Origin: CAIUGU01 sp965279735
GTDB lineage: Bacteria; Pseudomonadota; Gammaproteobacteria; Steroidobacterales; Steroidobacteraceae
NCBI GenBank assembly: GCA_965279735.1
Contig: OZ257260.1
Span: 2,604,001-2,668,000, forward strand
DNA length: 64,000 bases
Reading direction: 5' to 3'
The position numbers were made by a program, and so were the translations under genes. The notes under the pieces were generated by a model. It saw only the letters and a list, made by a program, of their open reading frames with translations, was not told the DNA's origin and ran no database searches. How positions within the stretch are numbered: position 1 is the stretch's first letter; the number at the start of each line of letters is the position of its first letter. Below, in pieces: positions 24,218 through 33,242 of the stretch.

Positions 24218-26941
24218 TTACTTCTCGAGCACGCCGTGGCAGTGCTTGTACTTCTTGCCAGAACCGCAGGGACAAGGTTCGTTCCGGCCTACTTTTTTAC
24301 CTTCACGGACAAAGGGAGCGGCCAGCTCTTGCGACTGGAGTGAGGGTTCCGGTGCCGCAGGCAGCGCCGTAATGGACTCCGGCTCCGCATGCTGGAGTTG
24401 CATTGCACGCTCGAGTCGCTTCTGCCGTTCGGCTTCCTCGGCTTCGATTTCTGCTTCGCTGCGCACCTGCAGGCGGGACAGCATGGAAATCGTGTCGTGC
24501 TTGATGCGGTCGAGCATCGCGCTGAACAACTCGAACGCTTCGCGCTTGTATTCCTGTTTGGGATTTTTCTGTGCGTAGCTGCGCAGATGAATACCCTGGC
24601 GCAGATAGTCCATCGCGGCGAGATGCTCACGCCAATGCAGGTCGACCTGCTGCAGCATGATGGCCTTTTCAAGATGCCGCATGACGGGGATGCCGTATTC
24701 CTGCACCTTCGCCTCGTAAGCAGCATCGACCGCTGCACGGATGCGCGTCCGCAGTTCCGGCTCGCCCAGGTTCTGTTCTGCTTCCAGCCAGCCCTTGATG
24801 TCGAGGCGAGTGGCAAAATCCCGCTCGATGGCCTGGGTCAGGGCTTCGACATCCCACATTTCCTCGACGCTGCTGGGAGGCACGAAGCGTTCGATCTGCG
24901 CATCGACGACTTCGCGACGGATTCCCGCAACCGCATCGGCCACATCTTCCGCGGCCATCAGCTCTGAACGCTGCTGGTAGACGACCCTGCGCTGGTCGTT
25001 GGCAACGTCGTCGTATTCGAGCAGGCTCTTGCGGGCATCGAAGTTGTGGGCTTCGACCTTCCGTTGGGCGCGTTCGATCTGCTTCGAGAGCATGCGGCTC
25101 TCGATGACTTCGCCTTCCTTCATGCCGGCTGTCTGCAACCAGCGTTTGGTGCGCTCGGGATCGCCGAAGATGCGCATCAGGTTGTCTTCAAGCGAAAGGT
25201 AGAAGCGACTGGAGCCCGGATCGCCCTGACGGCCCGAGCGGCCGCGCAGCTGGTTGTCGATACGTCGCGATTCGTGGCGTTCGGTACCAATGATGTGGAG
25301 GCCGCCAGATGCAAGCACGGCATCGTGACGCTTCTGCCATTCTGCGCGCGCCTGCAGCTTCGCAGGTTCGTTGGCGGGATCCATTCCTGCCAGCTCAACC
25401 TCGAGGTTTCCGCCCAGCACGATGTCCGTGCCACGGCCTGCCATGTTGGTCGCAATGGTGACGGTGCCAGGCCGGCCGGCCTGCGCAACGACACCTGCCT
25501 CCTTGTCGTGCTGCTTGGCATTCAGCACCTGGTGACCAATGGCCTGCTTGGTGAGCAGGCTGGCGAGATACTCGGACGTCTCGATGGACGTTGTGCCGAC
25601 CAGGGCAGGTTGACCACGCGTCACGCAGTCCTTGATGTCCTCGATGATCGCCGCGTACTTGTCGTTCTGCGTGAGATAGACGAAGTCTGCGTAATCCTTG
25701 CGCACCATGGGCCGATGCGTTGGCACCACAACGACTTCAAGGCCATAGATCTGCTGGAATTCGAACGCCTCCGTGTCGGCAGTACCCGTCATTCCCGCGA
25801 GCTTCCCGTACATGCGGAAATAGTTCTGGAACGTGATCGAGGCGACGGTCTGGTTTTCCTCGCGGACGCGCACGCCTTCCTTCGCTTCGACGGCCTGGTG
25901 GAGGCCGTCGGACCAGCGGCGTCCCACCATCGTGCGACCCGTGAATTCATCGACGATGATGACTTCGCCGTTGCGAACGATGTATTCCACATCGCGGTGA
26001 TAGAGCGCATGTGCCCGTAACGCCGCGTTCAGGTGATGCATCAAGCGGATGTTGGCGGCGTCGTACAGGCTCTGGCCTTCCTGCAACAAGCCTGCTTCAA
26101 GGAACAGCTCCTCGACCCGCTCATGGCCGAGATCGGAAAGATGGACCTGCCGGCCTTTTTCGTCGGCCCAGTAGTCACCCTCGCCTTCTTCGGATTCCTG
26201 GCGCTTGAGTCGCGGGGCCAGCTGGTTGATCTTCAGATACAGCTCGGTGCTTTCTTCAGCCGGGCCGGAAATGATCAGCGGCGTGCGCGCCTCGTCGATC
26301 AGGATCGAGTCCACCTCGTCAACGATCGCGTACACCAGCGTTCGCTGCGCACGATCCTCGAGGCGGAACGCGAGGTTGTCGCGGAGGTAGTCGAAGCCGA
26401 ATTCATTGTTCGTGCCGTACGTGATATCGGCAGCGTAAGCGGCGCGCTTCTCGGCGGTGTTCTGGCCACTCTTGATGACACCGACCTCGAGCCCCAGGAA
26501 ACGATAGACGGGCGCCATCCAGTCGGCGTCGCGCTGTGCCAGGTATTCGTTGACGGTCACGACATGCACACCTTTCGCAGGCAGCGCATTCAGGTACGCG
26601 GGCAACGTGGCGACCAGGGTCTTGCCTTCGCCAGTGCGCATTTCCGAAATCTTGCCTTGGTGCAGCACCATGCCGCCGATCAGCTGCACATCGAAGTGAC
26701 GCATGCCGAGCGCACGCCTGGCGGCTTCCCGAACCGTGGCAAATGCCTCGGGCAGCAAATCGTCGAGCGTCTCGCCCTTCTCCAGCCGCTGGCGAAACTC
26801 GGCCGTCTTGGCCTTGAGGTCGGTATCGCTGAGCGCAGTCAGGGAGCTCTCGAACGCGCCGATGCGGCTGACAAGCTTCGAATAGCCGCCGATCACGCGT
26901 TGATTGCGGCTGCCAAACAGCCTGGTAAGCCAGTTCGCCAC
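24218..26941 (-). CDS. secA: Preprotein translocase ATPase SecA
   Basis: SecA is the motor ATPase that pushes preproteins through SecYEG. The 907-residue protein (E. coli 901) starts VANWLTRLFGSRNQRVIGGY with a GTG codon at 26941 and a CGGAG site about 8 nt upstream. It shows Walker A MRTGEGKTLVATLPAYLNAL, the DEAD-type VDEVDSILIDEARTPLIISG, AGRGTDIVLGGN and RIDNQLRGRSGRQGDPGSS. The C-terminal zinc and SecB-binding tail CPCGSGKKYKHCHG is present. It follows the M23 peptidase gene and precedes mutT. No secM-like leader gene was seen upstream. Confidence 0.98.
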   Translation of the reverse strand: MANWLTRLFGSRNQRVIGGYSKLVSRIGAFESSLTALSDTDLKAKTAEFRQRLEKGETLDDLLPEAFATVREAARRALGMRHFDVQLIGGMVLHQGKISEMRTGEGKTLVATLPAYLNALPAKGVHVVTVNEYLAQRDADWMAPVYRFLGLEVGVIKSGQNTAEKRAAYAADITYGTNNEFGFDYLRDNLAFRLEDRAQRTLVYAIVDEVDSILIDEARTPLIISGPAEESTELYLKINQLAPRLKRQESEEGEGDYWADEKGRQVHLSDLGHERVEELFLEAGLLQEGQSLYDAANIRLMHHLNAALRAHALYHRDVEYIVRNGEVIIVDEFTGRTMVGRRWSDGLHQAVEAKEGVRVREENQTVASITFQNYFRMYGKLAGMTGTADTEAFEFQQIYGLEVVVVPTHRPMVRKDYADFVYLTQNDKYAAIIEDIKDCVTRGQPALVGTTSIETSEYLASLLTKQAIGHQVLNAKQHDKEAGVVAQAGRPGTVTIATNMAGRGTDIVLGGNLEVELAGMDPANEPAKLQARAEWQKRHDAVLASGGLHIIGTERHESRRIDNQLRGRSGRQGDPGSSRFYLSLEDNLMRIFGDPERTKRWLQTAGMKEGEVIESRMLSKQIERAQRKVEAHNFDARKSLLEYDDVANDQRRVVYQQRSELMAAEDVADAVAGIRREVVDAQIERFVPPSSVEEMWDVEALTQAIERDFATRLDIKGWLEAEQNLGEPELRTRIRAAVDAAYEAKVQEYGIPVMRHLEKAIMLQQVDLHWREHLAAMDYLRQGIHLRSYAQKNPKQEYKREAFELFSAMLDRIKHDTISMLSRLQVRSEAEIEAEEAERQKRLERAMQLQHAEPESITALPAAPEPSLQSQELAAPFVREGKKVGRNEPCPCGSGKKYKHCHGVLEK

Positions 26942-27025
26942 TGCTGAACTCCGTGGGTCGCAAAAAAGTCGGGAAAATCAAGGCCGCGTATTGTACACGG
27001 CCGGGGGGCCTATTCCCGGGAGGGT

Positions 27026-27060
27026 GGATCGGCCAGTGGCTTGACTGGCATTGCCGATCC
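27026..27060 (-). promoter_or_regulatory. Stem-loop in the secA leader region
   Basis: GGATCGG (27026-27032) pairs with CCGATCC (27054-27060), and inside it CCAGT pairs with ACTGG, with a bulge on one side. It sits between the M23 gene stop and the secA start, about 85 nt upstream of secA. There is no T run on the minus strand, so it is not a standard terminator. It may shape the secA leader RNA. A TACAAT box at 26990-26995 lies downstream of it. Confidence 0.4.
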
Positions 27061-27145
27061 AGGCTACTAGCTCAAGGCAGCAATGGAAATTTAAAGAGCA
27101 GCGAGGCAATTGCCGGGCTGCGGGGCCGGGTTTCTGGCGTCCGGC

Positions 27146-28066
27146 CTACTTCCCTACGAAGGCCATCGGGTTGACCGATCGGCCATTCTTCAGCACCTCG
27201 AAGTGCAGGTGCGGGCCTGTAGAGCGACCGCTCGACCCGATGAGGGCAATCGGGTCGCCCTTCTGGACCGTTTCACCCACGGCGACGAGATTGCTGGAGT
27301 TGTGCGCATACCGGGTGACATACCCGTTGCCGTGGTTGATCTCCACCGTGCGACCGTAGCCGAACCGGTCCTTGGACCAGGTGACCACCCCGGAGGCGAC
27401 GGCCACCACCTGGGATCCTTCCTTGCCCGCGAAGTCGAGGCCAGCATGAAAGGCAGTGCGTCCCGTAAAAGGGTCGGCGCGACTGCCGAAGTACGAGGAA
27501 ATCCAGCCCTGCGAGACAGGCCGTCCGCCGGGGACGATCTGGCGGCTCAGGTTACGCGTCGAAATGAGGCTTTCCAGGACCCCGAGCTGGCGCTCGCGAT
27601 CCTGCAGCTGACGGGCAAGACCATCGAGCATCGCCGAGAGGTCCGGGGAAGCTACCGCCACGCTGTCGAAGATACCTTCAGGACCGCCCTGCGCAGGCAG
27701 GGTGTCGAAGTTGAATTCGCCTTTGTCGAGGTCCGCCATTTCGGTCAGGCGACGGCCAAGGGCATCCAGGCGAATGACCTGGGCGTTCATCTGGCCCACG
27801 CGGCCCGCGAGCGCGTCGAGCTTCTCCTGGAGCTGGCCCCGCACGTCCTGCATCTGGGTGCGCTGGGTATCGAGTTGGCGGGTCCATTCGAGCACCTGGG
27901 CAGTAGGCGTCAGGAACAGGTTGCCCCCGCCAATCCGCAGGCCGACGTAGAAAACTGTCGCGATTACAACGGCCAGAACGCTGATCAGCCCCGTGAGCGC
28001 GAGTTTGCGATCGACCTGGAACTGCCGCGCACGCCCGCCACGTTTCGAATAGACGATGACATTCAT
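27146..28066 (-). CDS. M23-family (LytM) murein metallopeptidase
   Basis: From the ATG at 28066 (MNVIVYSKRGGRARQFQVDR) this is a 306-residue membrane-anchored protein. It has one N-terminal membrane helix (ALTGLISVLAVVIATVFYVG) and a coiled-coil-like region (about 55-165, WTRQLDTQRTQMQDVRGQLQ). The C-terminal LytM domain has zinc-ligand motifs HAGLDFAGKEG, YVTRYAHNSS and GPHLHFEV. It is expected to be a DD-endopeptidase or an amidase activator in the periplasm. A 16-residue longer start at 28114 exists. The gene lies between the DciA-like gene and secA, the position of PA4404 in P. aeruginosa. The N-terminal positive patch could be cytoplasmic. Confidence 0.85.
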   Translation of the reverse strand: MNVIVYSKRGGRARQFQVDRKLALTGLISVLAVVIATVFYVGLRIGGGNLFLTPTAQVLEWTRQLDTQRTQMQDVRGQLQEKLDALAGRVGQMNAQVIRLDALGRRLTEMADLDKGEFNFDTLPAQGGPEGIFDSVAVASPDLSAMLDGLARQLQDRERQLGVLESLISTRNLSRQIVPGGRPVSQGWISSYFGSRADPFTGRTAFHAGLDFAGKEGSQVVAVASGVVTWSKDRFGYGRTVEINHGNGYVTRYAHNSSNLVAVGETVQKGDPIALIGSSGRSTGPHLHFEVLKNGRSVNPMAFVGK

Positions 28067-28270
28067 GCGATCTTGGCCTCGCAATGCACTGGGGCGGCGG
28101 TGGCTTTGAGGCACTGCCTGAAATCAGGCGCGCCCCGCGCTGCAGAAATCGCTTGTGGCTTTTTCATCCTGGTAACCCCGCTATCGTGACCCGGCGATGG
28201 GCCGGACCTTAGACCGGTGGCTTTGCGTCCCCACCTTTCGGTGGGTTTGCCCTGTACAGTGGGCTGGACT
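28067..28270. other. Divergent intergenic region between M23 peptidase and dciA-like gene
   Basis: About 200 bases separate the two divergent starts. I see no ORF of note and no clear promoter boxes. The stretch is the likely promoter zone for both genes. Confidence 0.4.
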
Positions 28271-28651
28271 ATGCAGAAGAGGCCGCCAAAAGATCAAGCG
28301 TCTGCCGCGCAGTCCCGGTCAGGCCGCCGGGAAAATCAGCTTATGTCTGAGTCCCTTCAACCCCTGGGATTTGCCCTTCCTGCCAGGATTGCGGACCTCG
28401 AAACCCGGGCCAGGGCCGCGCTCTCCCTGACCGAACAGGTGCGCTCCGTGCTCCCTTCCGAACAGGGAAGTCATTTGCTGTCAGCCAGTTACCAGGACGA
28501 CACGCTGTCCATGACGATGGATTCGGCTGCGTGGTGCCCGCAGGTACGCTATGCGGCGACGGCGATCCTGGAGGCGCTGAAGGCCTCGGGAGGTCCGGAT
28601 TTCGTCAAATTGAGGGTCAGGGTGGGCAGGGCCGGCGGGCCGAAAGAATAA
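28271..28651 (+). CDS. dciA: DUF721 protein, DciA-like helicase-loading factor
   Basis: The 126-residue protein (start MQKRPPKDQ at 28271; MSESLQPLGF at 28343 is another choice) has the DUF721 pattern in its second half: a helix ending RSVLPSEQGSHLLSASYQDD, then LSMTMDSAAWCPQVRYAATA and FVKLRVRVG. DciA-family DUF721 proteins load the DnaB helicase in bacteria that lack DnaC. It is encoded between lpxC and the M23 gene, as in Pseudomonas (PA4405). The upstream extension to 28217 would need a GTG start. The domain call is by pattern, not by alignment. Confidence 0.72.
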   Translation: MQKRPPKDQASAAQSRSGRRENQLMSESLQPLGFALPARIADLETRARAALSLTEQVRSVLPSEQGSHLLSASYQDDTLSMTMDSAAWCPQVRYAATAILEALKASGGPDFVKLRVRVGRAGGPKE

Positions 28652-28703
28652 GGCCACCTGCCAATGGGAACGCGCTCGGTCGTGCCCCTGACCCAAGCCG
28701 GCT

Positions 28704-29615
28704 TCAGGCCGTGGCAGCCGCGCCTACATAGGAAATCGGCGCATCACGCACATCGTCGAAAGTCTTTTCTTCCCACGTCGAGGTGTCCGCGATCAGGGCC
28801 CGCACCAGCTTGTTGTTCAGCCCATGGCCGGATTTGTAACCGCTGAATTCGCCGATCAGGCTGTGACCGAGCAGATAGAGATCCCCGATCGCATCGAGGA
28901 TCTTGTGCTTCACGAATTCGTCCTCGTACCGCAGACCATCCTCGTTGAGGATGCGGTAGTCATCAAGCACGATCGAATTGTCCATCGTGCCGCCGAGCGC
29001 CAGATTGTGGGCGCGCAGATACTCGTGATCGCGGGTGAAGCCGAACGTCCGTGCGCGGCTGATTTCCTTGAGGAAGGAAGTCGTGGAGAAATCCATCGAT
29101 GCAGTCTGTGACCGCTTCTTGAAGACGGGATGGTCGAAGTCGATCTCGAAATTGACCTTGAAACCATTGAAAGGCTCGAACTGCGCCCATTTGTCGCCGT
29201 CGGTTACCTTTACCGTTTTGAGCACGCGTACGAAACGCTTCGGCGCATTCTGTTCCTCGATACCTGCGGACTGCAGCAGGAATACGAACGGACTGGCGCT
29301 GCCATCCATGATCGGAACTTCAGGGGCGGAAAGCTCGACATACGCATTGTCGATGCCGAGCCCTGCGAACGCAGAGAGGAGATGCTCCACGGTCGAGACC
29401 TTTACCTCACCGTTCATGAGAGTCGTGCCGAGCATCGTGTCGCCTACGTTCTCGGCGTAAGCACGCACCTCGGCCACACCTTCCATGTCGGCGCGGCGGA
29501 AGACCACACCGGTTTCCACCGGCGCGGGCTTCAGGACCATCAGCACTTTTTTGCCAGTGTGCAACCCGACACCGCTCGCGCGTATGGTGTTCTTCAGGGT
29601 CCGTTGTCGCAGCAT
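28704..29615 (-). CDS. lpxC: UDP-3-O-acyl-N-acetylglucosamine deacetylase LpxC
   Basis: LpxC is the zinc deacetylase that commits UDP-GlcNAc to lipid A. The 303-residue length is typical. It begins MLRQRTLKNTIRASGVGLHT and has zinc and catalytic residues in VEHLLSAFAGLGIDN (H78) and HKILDAIGDLYLLGH (His and Asp zinc ligands), plus SRARTFGF. It lies at the end of the dcw cluster, 138 nt downstream of ftsZ. The cytoplasmic stability tail cannot be judged by eye. Confidence 0.97.
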   Translation of the reverse strand: MLRQRTLKNTIRASGVGLHTGKKVLMVLKPAPVETGVVFRRADMEGVAEVRAYAENVGDTMLGTTLMNGEVKVSTVEHLLSAFAGLGIDNAYVELSAPEVPIMDGSASPFVFLLQSAGIEEQNAPKRFVRVLKTVKVTDGDKWAQFEPFNGFKVNFEIDFDHPVFKKRSQTASMDFSTTSFLKEISRARTFGFTRDHEYLRAHNLALGGTMDNSIVLDDYRILNEDGLRYEDEFVKHKILDAIGDLYLLGHSLIGEFSGYKSGHGLNNKLVRALIADTSTWEEKTFDDVRDAPISYVGAAATA

Positions 29616-29708
29616 GGCAGATCCAGTCTATCTATCTAAAAGGGGCAGGCACTCCGCCCGATCCGACGCACCAAAACGTGGCATAACGTAGCACGAATAG
29701 CCGGATCA

Positions 29709-29733
29709 GGCTGTAGGCCTCAGGACTACAGCC
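29709..29733. repeat. Inverted repeat between ftsZ and lpxC
   Basis: GGCTGTAG (29709-29716) and CTACAGCC (29726-29733) form a perfect 8-bp stem with a 9-nt loop. Read on the minus strand it lies downstream of ftsZ and about 95 nt upstream of lpxC. There is no T run, so it is more likely an attenuator or mRNA-stability element than a terminator. It shares the GGCTGTAG word with the repeats at 20954. Confidence 0.55.
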
Positions 29734-29753
29734 CTCACCGATACGCCTTTTCC

Positions 29754-30938
29754 TCAGTCCGCCTGCCGCCGCAGGAACGCCGGGATATCCAGCAATGAGC
29801 TGTCATCGCTCATCGCAATGCCATCGCCCACCGCACGCCGGGTCATCTGCGGCTGTTCCCGCTGGTTCCGGATATAGGTCGGCACATTGAGATCATCAAG
29901 GGTCGGGACGGACCGTCCGCCGCGGCCGCCCATGATGGCAGTCATCTTGCGGCTGTCGGGCTGCATCTGAACCTGGGGGGCGGGCCGGCCGATGCCGGTG
30001 GCCACGACCGTGACGCGAATGTCGTCCGACATTTCCGGATCGATCACGCAGCCAACGACCACGTTCGCATCTTCAGACGCGTACTGCTTGATCGTGTCGC
30101 CGACGATGCTGAACTCGCTCGTGCGCAGGTCCAGACCGGCGGTGACATTGATCAGCAGGCCATGCGCGCCCTGCAGGTTCACGTCCTCGAGCAGCGGGCT
30201 CGAGATCGCGGCTTCAGCAGCTTCACGCGCGCGGTTTTCACCGCGAGCTGTACCCGAACCCATCATAGCCATACCGGTTTCCGCCATGACAGTCCGCACG
30301 TCGGCAAAGTCGACATTGATCATGCCGGGACGCGTGATGAGATCCGCGATGCCCTGCACTGCGCCCTGCAGCACCTGGTTCGCTGCCTTGAATGCATCAA
30401 GCAGCGTGCAGTCGCCGCCCAGTACCGTCAGCAGTTTCTGGTTGGGGATGGTGATCAGCGAATCGACATGTTTCTCGAGTTCGGCAATGCCCTGCTCGGC
30501 GATCGCACGACGCTTGGAGCCTTCCATGTCGAAGGGCTTCGTCACGACGGCAACCGTCAGGATGCCGAGTTCCTTTGCCACCTGCGCAACGACCGGAGCT
30601 GCGCCCGTGCCTGTTCCACCTCCCATGCCGGCAGTTATGAACAGCATGTCCGAGCCTTCGATCAGCTCGATGATGCGATCGCGGTCTTCCATCGCCGCCT
30701 GGCGACCGACTTCCGGATCGGCACCTGCGCCGAGGCCCTTGGTGATGTTGCAGCCGATCTGCAGCCCGGTTTTCACCCGTGCATGCTTGATCGCCTGTGC
30801 GTCGGTATTGACGCAGATGAAATCAACGCCATCGATGCCGGTTGCAACCATGTGGGCAACGGCGTTGCCGCCACCGCCACCGACACCGAATACCTTGATT
30901 ACCGCGCCTTGATGTTCGGAATCTGCCAGTACAAACAT
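29754..30938 (-). CDS. ftsZ: Cell division GTPase FtsZ
   Basis: FtsZ is the tubulin homologue that forms the division ring. From ATG 30938 it has 394 residues (E. coli 383). Visible are IKVFGVGGGGGNAVAHM, the GTP signature AGMGGGTGTGAAP (G-box about 106-112), the T7 loop region NVDFADVRTVM, and the C-terminal peptide LDIPAFLRRQAD, which binds FtsA, ZipA and ZapD. The frame runs on upstream to 31202, but that extension is not FtsZ-like, and GAGGGG lies just upstream of 30938. About 240 nt separate it from ftsA, with a strong stem-loop in between. Confidence 0.98.
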   Translation of the reverse strand: MFVLADSEHQGAVIKVFGVGGGGGNAVAHMVATGIDGVDFICVNTDAQAIKHARVKTGLQIGCNITKGLGAGADPEVGRQAAMEDRDRIIELIEGSDMLFITAGMGGGTGTGAAPVVAQVAKELGILTVAVVTKPFDMEGSKRRAIAEQGIAELEKHVDSLITIPNQKLLTVLGGDCTLLDAFKAANQVLQGAVQGIADLITRPGMINVDFADVRTVMAETGMAMMGSGTARGENRAREAAEAAISSPLLEDVNLQGAHGLLINVTAGLDLRTSEFSIVGDTIKQYASEDANVVVGCVIDPEMSDDIRVTVVATGIGRPAPQVQMQPDSRKMTAIMGGRGGRSVPTLDDLNVPTYIRNQREQPQMTRRAVGDGIAMSDDSSLLDIPAFLRRQAD

Positions 30939-31025
30939 TGTTGTTCCCCTCGCTGGTGAATTTGAAAACCGTAAACCGTGATGCTGAAACCGTGAATCTT
31001 CAGGACCTGCTGCCATTTTTCTGTT

Positions 31026-31072
31026 CGGAGTGAGGAGTTCACCCTGCCCTGGAAGGTGAATTCCGCACTCCG
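31026..31072 (-). promoter_or_regulatory. 18-bp inverted repeat in the ftsA-ftsZ gap
   Basis: Arms 31026-31043 and 31055-31072 match at 16 of 18 positions (CGGAGTG.GGA.TTCACC) around an 11-nt loop. It lies about 90-135 nt upstream of the ftsZ start on the minus strand. No T run follows, so a terminator is unlikely. It may be a transcript-processing or operator site controlling ftsZ relative to ftsA. Confidence 0.75.
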
Positions 31073-31180
31073 ATCGCCACCGAAACTGCCGACTGACGTG
31101 ACATTGGAAACGCCCGCCACCGGCCACCATCCCCGCCCCGATTCCTGTTCCCTGTGCATTGCCTTCTTCCGCCCCTGCCT

Positions 31181-32416
31181 TCAGAAACTCCCCTGGAACC
31201 ACGCCTTCATGCGTTCGAAAATCCCGCGCACGTTGCCGGTCAATGGCGACTCGCGGCGACCACGCAGGTAGTTCTCGCGCCCGTAGAGCAGCAGCCCGAC
31301 ACCCGTGGCATGAATCGGGTTTCGCACGACTTCGACGAGGCCCGTGAGGTGCTGCGGAATGCCGAGCCGGACCGGCATGTGGAAAACTTCTTCCGCCAGT
31401 TCCACGGCGCCTTCCATCTTTGAACTGCCGCCGGTCAGTACGACGCCCGCAGCAATGACTTCCTCGAAACCGGAACGGCGCAGCTCCTCGCGGATGAGTG
31501 CGAACAGTTCTTCGTAACGGGGTTCAACCACTTCGGCGAGTGTCTGACGCGCGAGCCGCCGCGGTGGCCGGTCGCCGACGCTCGGCACTTCGATCGTTTC
31601 GTCGGAGTTCGCCAGCTGCGAAAGGGCGCAGGCGTACTTCATCTTGATCTCCTCCGCGTAGTGCGTCGGAGTGCGCAGGCTCACGGCGATGTCGTTCGTC
31701 ACCTGGTCGCCTGCAATCGGGATCACGGCCGTATGACGGATCGCGCCGCCCGAGAAAACAGCGATATCTGTCGTCCCGCCGCCGATATCGACGAGGCAGA
31801 CGCCGAGTTCCTTCTCGTCTTCCGCCAGCACGGCGTAACTGGATGCCAGCTGCTCGAGCACGACGTCATCGACGGACAATCCGCAGCGCTGCACGCATTT
31901 GACGATGTTCTGGGCTGCGCTCTCCGCGCCGGTCACGATGTGCACCTTGGCTTCGAGGCGAACGCCCGACATGCCGATGGGCTCGCGAATGCCTTCCTGG
32001 TTATCGATGATGAATTCCTGCGGCAGGATGTGCAGGATCTTCTGGTCGGCGGGAATGGCCACGGCGCGCGCGGCATCGATCACCCGGTCCACATCGTCTG
32101 CCGTCACTTCCTTGTTGCGGATGGCGACGATGCCGTGCGAGTTGAGACTCCGCACATGGCTGCCCGCAATGCCCGCATACACGGAATGGATCTCGCAGCC
32201 CGCCATCAGCTCGGCTTCTTCCACGGCGCGCTGGATCGACTGCACCGTCGATTCAATGTTGACCACCACGCCTTTCTTGAGGCCGCGCGAAGGATGGGAG
32301 CCAATGCCCACCACTTCGATGACTCCCTCGTGATTGATCTCGCCGACGATGGCCACCACCTTGGAGGTGCCGATGTCGAGGCCGACAATCAGGTTACGGT
32401 CGCTTTTTCTAGGCAT
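31181..32416 (-). CDS. ftsA: Cell division actin-like protein FtsA
   Basis: FtsA is an actin-fold ATPase that tethers FtsZ to the membrane. Its 411 residues match E. coli FtsA (420). It starts MPRKSDRNLIVGLDIGTSKV, where VGLDIGTSK is phosphate-1 motif. The 1C domain is around residues 80-160. VDIGGGTTDIAVFSGG is phosphate-2 and AAGVVLTGGSSKMEGA is the adenosine motif. The C-terminal amphipathic helix ends GIFERMKAWFQGSF, the membrane-binding tail. It overlaps ftsQ by 8 nt. Confidence 0.97.
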   Translation of the reverse strand: MPRKSDRNLIVGLDIGTSKVVAIVGEINHEGVIEVVGIGSHPSRGLKKGVVVNIESTVQSIQRAVEEAELMAGCEIHSVYAGIAGSHVRSLNSHGIVAIRNKEVTADDVDRVIDAARAVAIPADQKILHILPQEFIIDNQEGIREPIGMSGVRLEAKVHIVTGAESAAQNIVKCVQRCGLSVDDVVLEQLASSYAVLAEDEKELGVCLVDIGGGTTDIAVFSGGAIRHTAVIPIAGDQVTNDIAVSLRTPTHYAEEIKMKYACALSQLANSDETIEVPSVGDRPPRRLARQTLAEVVEPRYEELFALIREELRRSGFEEVIAAGVVLTGGSSKMEGAVELAEEVFHMPVRLGIPQHLTGLVEVVRNPIHATGVGLLLYGRENYLRGRRESPLTGNVRGIFERMKAWFQGSF

Positions 32417-33242
32417 CGGGGGTCACATCCTGGTTTCGTCGGACAGTCCGTGCCGGTCCCGAAGCATTGCGGGAACGTACATCAGGGACTGCATCCGCGT
32501 TCCAGCCGACGGAAAAACCATTGCTGTAACGCAGGTCCACATAGGTGATTTCTGCGGCACGGGTAGCGACCAGGGGGCTCGCTATCGTGATGAATCGTTC
32601 GAGCCGCTCTGCGACGTCCTGGCGTCCGAGTCGCACGACCACGTCATTGCTCAGTGAAAGCTGCCACGCACCGCGCGGATCGAGTTCCACTTTTGACAGA
32701 CGCATGCCGACTGCGAGCAGCCTCGGGTACGTCTCGAGGTACAGCTTTGCGACTTCTGCTTCGCTGCCTTCCGGACCATCGAGCTGCGGCAGCTCGGGCG
32801 GCAGGTGACGCGCGCCCCTGAGAAACAGTTCGCCGCGGGTGTTCAGCAGACCATCCACGCCCCACTTCGCCGCAGGAACCTGCTCGGTGATGAATACCTT
32901 GAGTCCATCGGGCCAGCTCCGTTCGACCTGCGCACGGTCGACCCACTCGATTTTCTTGAGTGCGGCCTGGACGCCCTCCAGATCGATGGACAAAAAGCCG
33001 GCAGTGGCAAAGGGCGCGACAGCCTGCTCGATCTCGACGGGCGCGACACGCTGAAACCTGCCCTCGACTTCGACACGCTGCACAGGACGATCGAGCGCTG
33101 CTGCAAGAACCCAGACAACAACCACGACAGCACCCACCAGTCCGGCGGACATGCCAAACCGCCGATAGTCGATGGCGGGCAGCCTGAAGAGAGGCTCGGA
33201 AGCCGTCTTGCGGCGATTCTTCTTGCGCAGGTTCATGAACAT
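32409..33242 (-). CDS. ftsQ: Cell division protein FtsQ
   Basis: FtsQ is a bitopic membrane protein of the FtsQLB subcomplex that couples division signals to septal peptidoglycan synthesis. From ATG 33242 it has 277 residues. A basic N-terminus (MFMNLRKKNRRKTA) is followed by one membrane helix (SAGLVGAVVVVVWVLAAAL, about 40-58). A POTRA domain comes next (VEVEGRFQRVAPVEIEQAVA), then the beta domain with RSWPDGLKVFITEQVPAAKW. The start at 33242 overlaps the ddlB stop as TGATG; a start at 33236 is possible. Confidence 0.94.
   Translation of the reverse strand: MFMNLRKKNRRKTASEPLFRLPAIDYRRFGMSAGLVGAVVVVVWVLAAALDRPVQRVEVEGRFQRVAPVEIEQAVAPFATAGFLSIDLEGVQAALKKIEWVDRAQVERSWPDGLKVFITEQVPAAKWGVDGLLNTRGELFLRGARHLPPELPQLDGPEGSEAEVAKLYLETYPRLLAVGMRLSKVELDPRGAWQLSLSNDVVVRLGRQDVAERLERFITIASPLVATRAAEITYVDLRYSNGFSVGWNADAVPDVRSRNASGPARTVRRNQDVTPDA

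Noticed and set aside
31181..31202. Longer FtsZ start at 31202
   Set aside because: The added residues do not look like FtsZ, overlap the ftsA end and pass through the inverted repeat; ATG 30938 has a good ribosome site and matches FtsZ starts.
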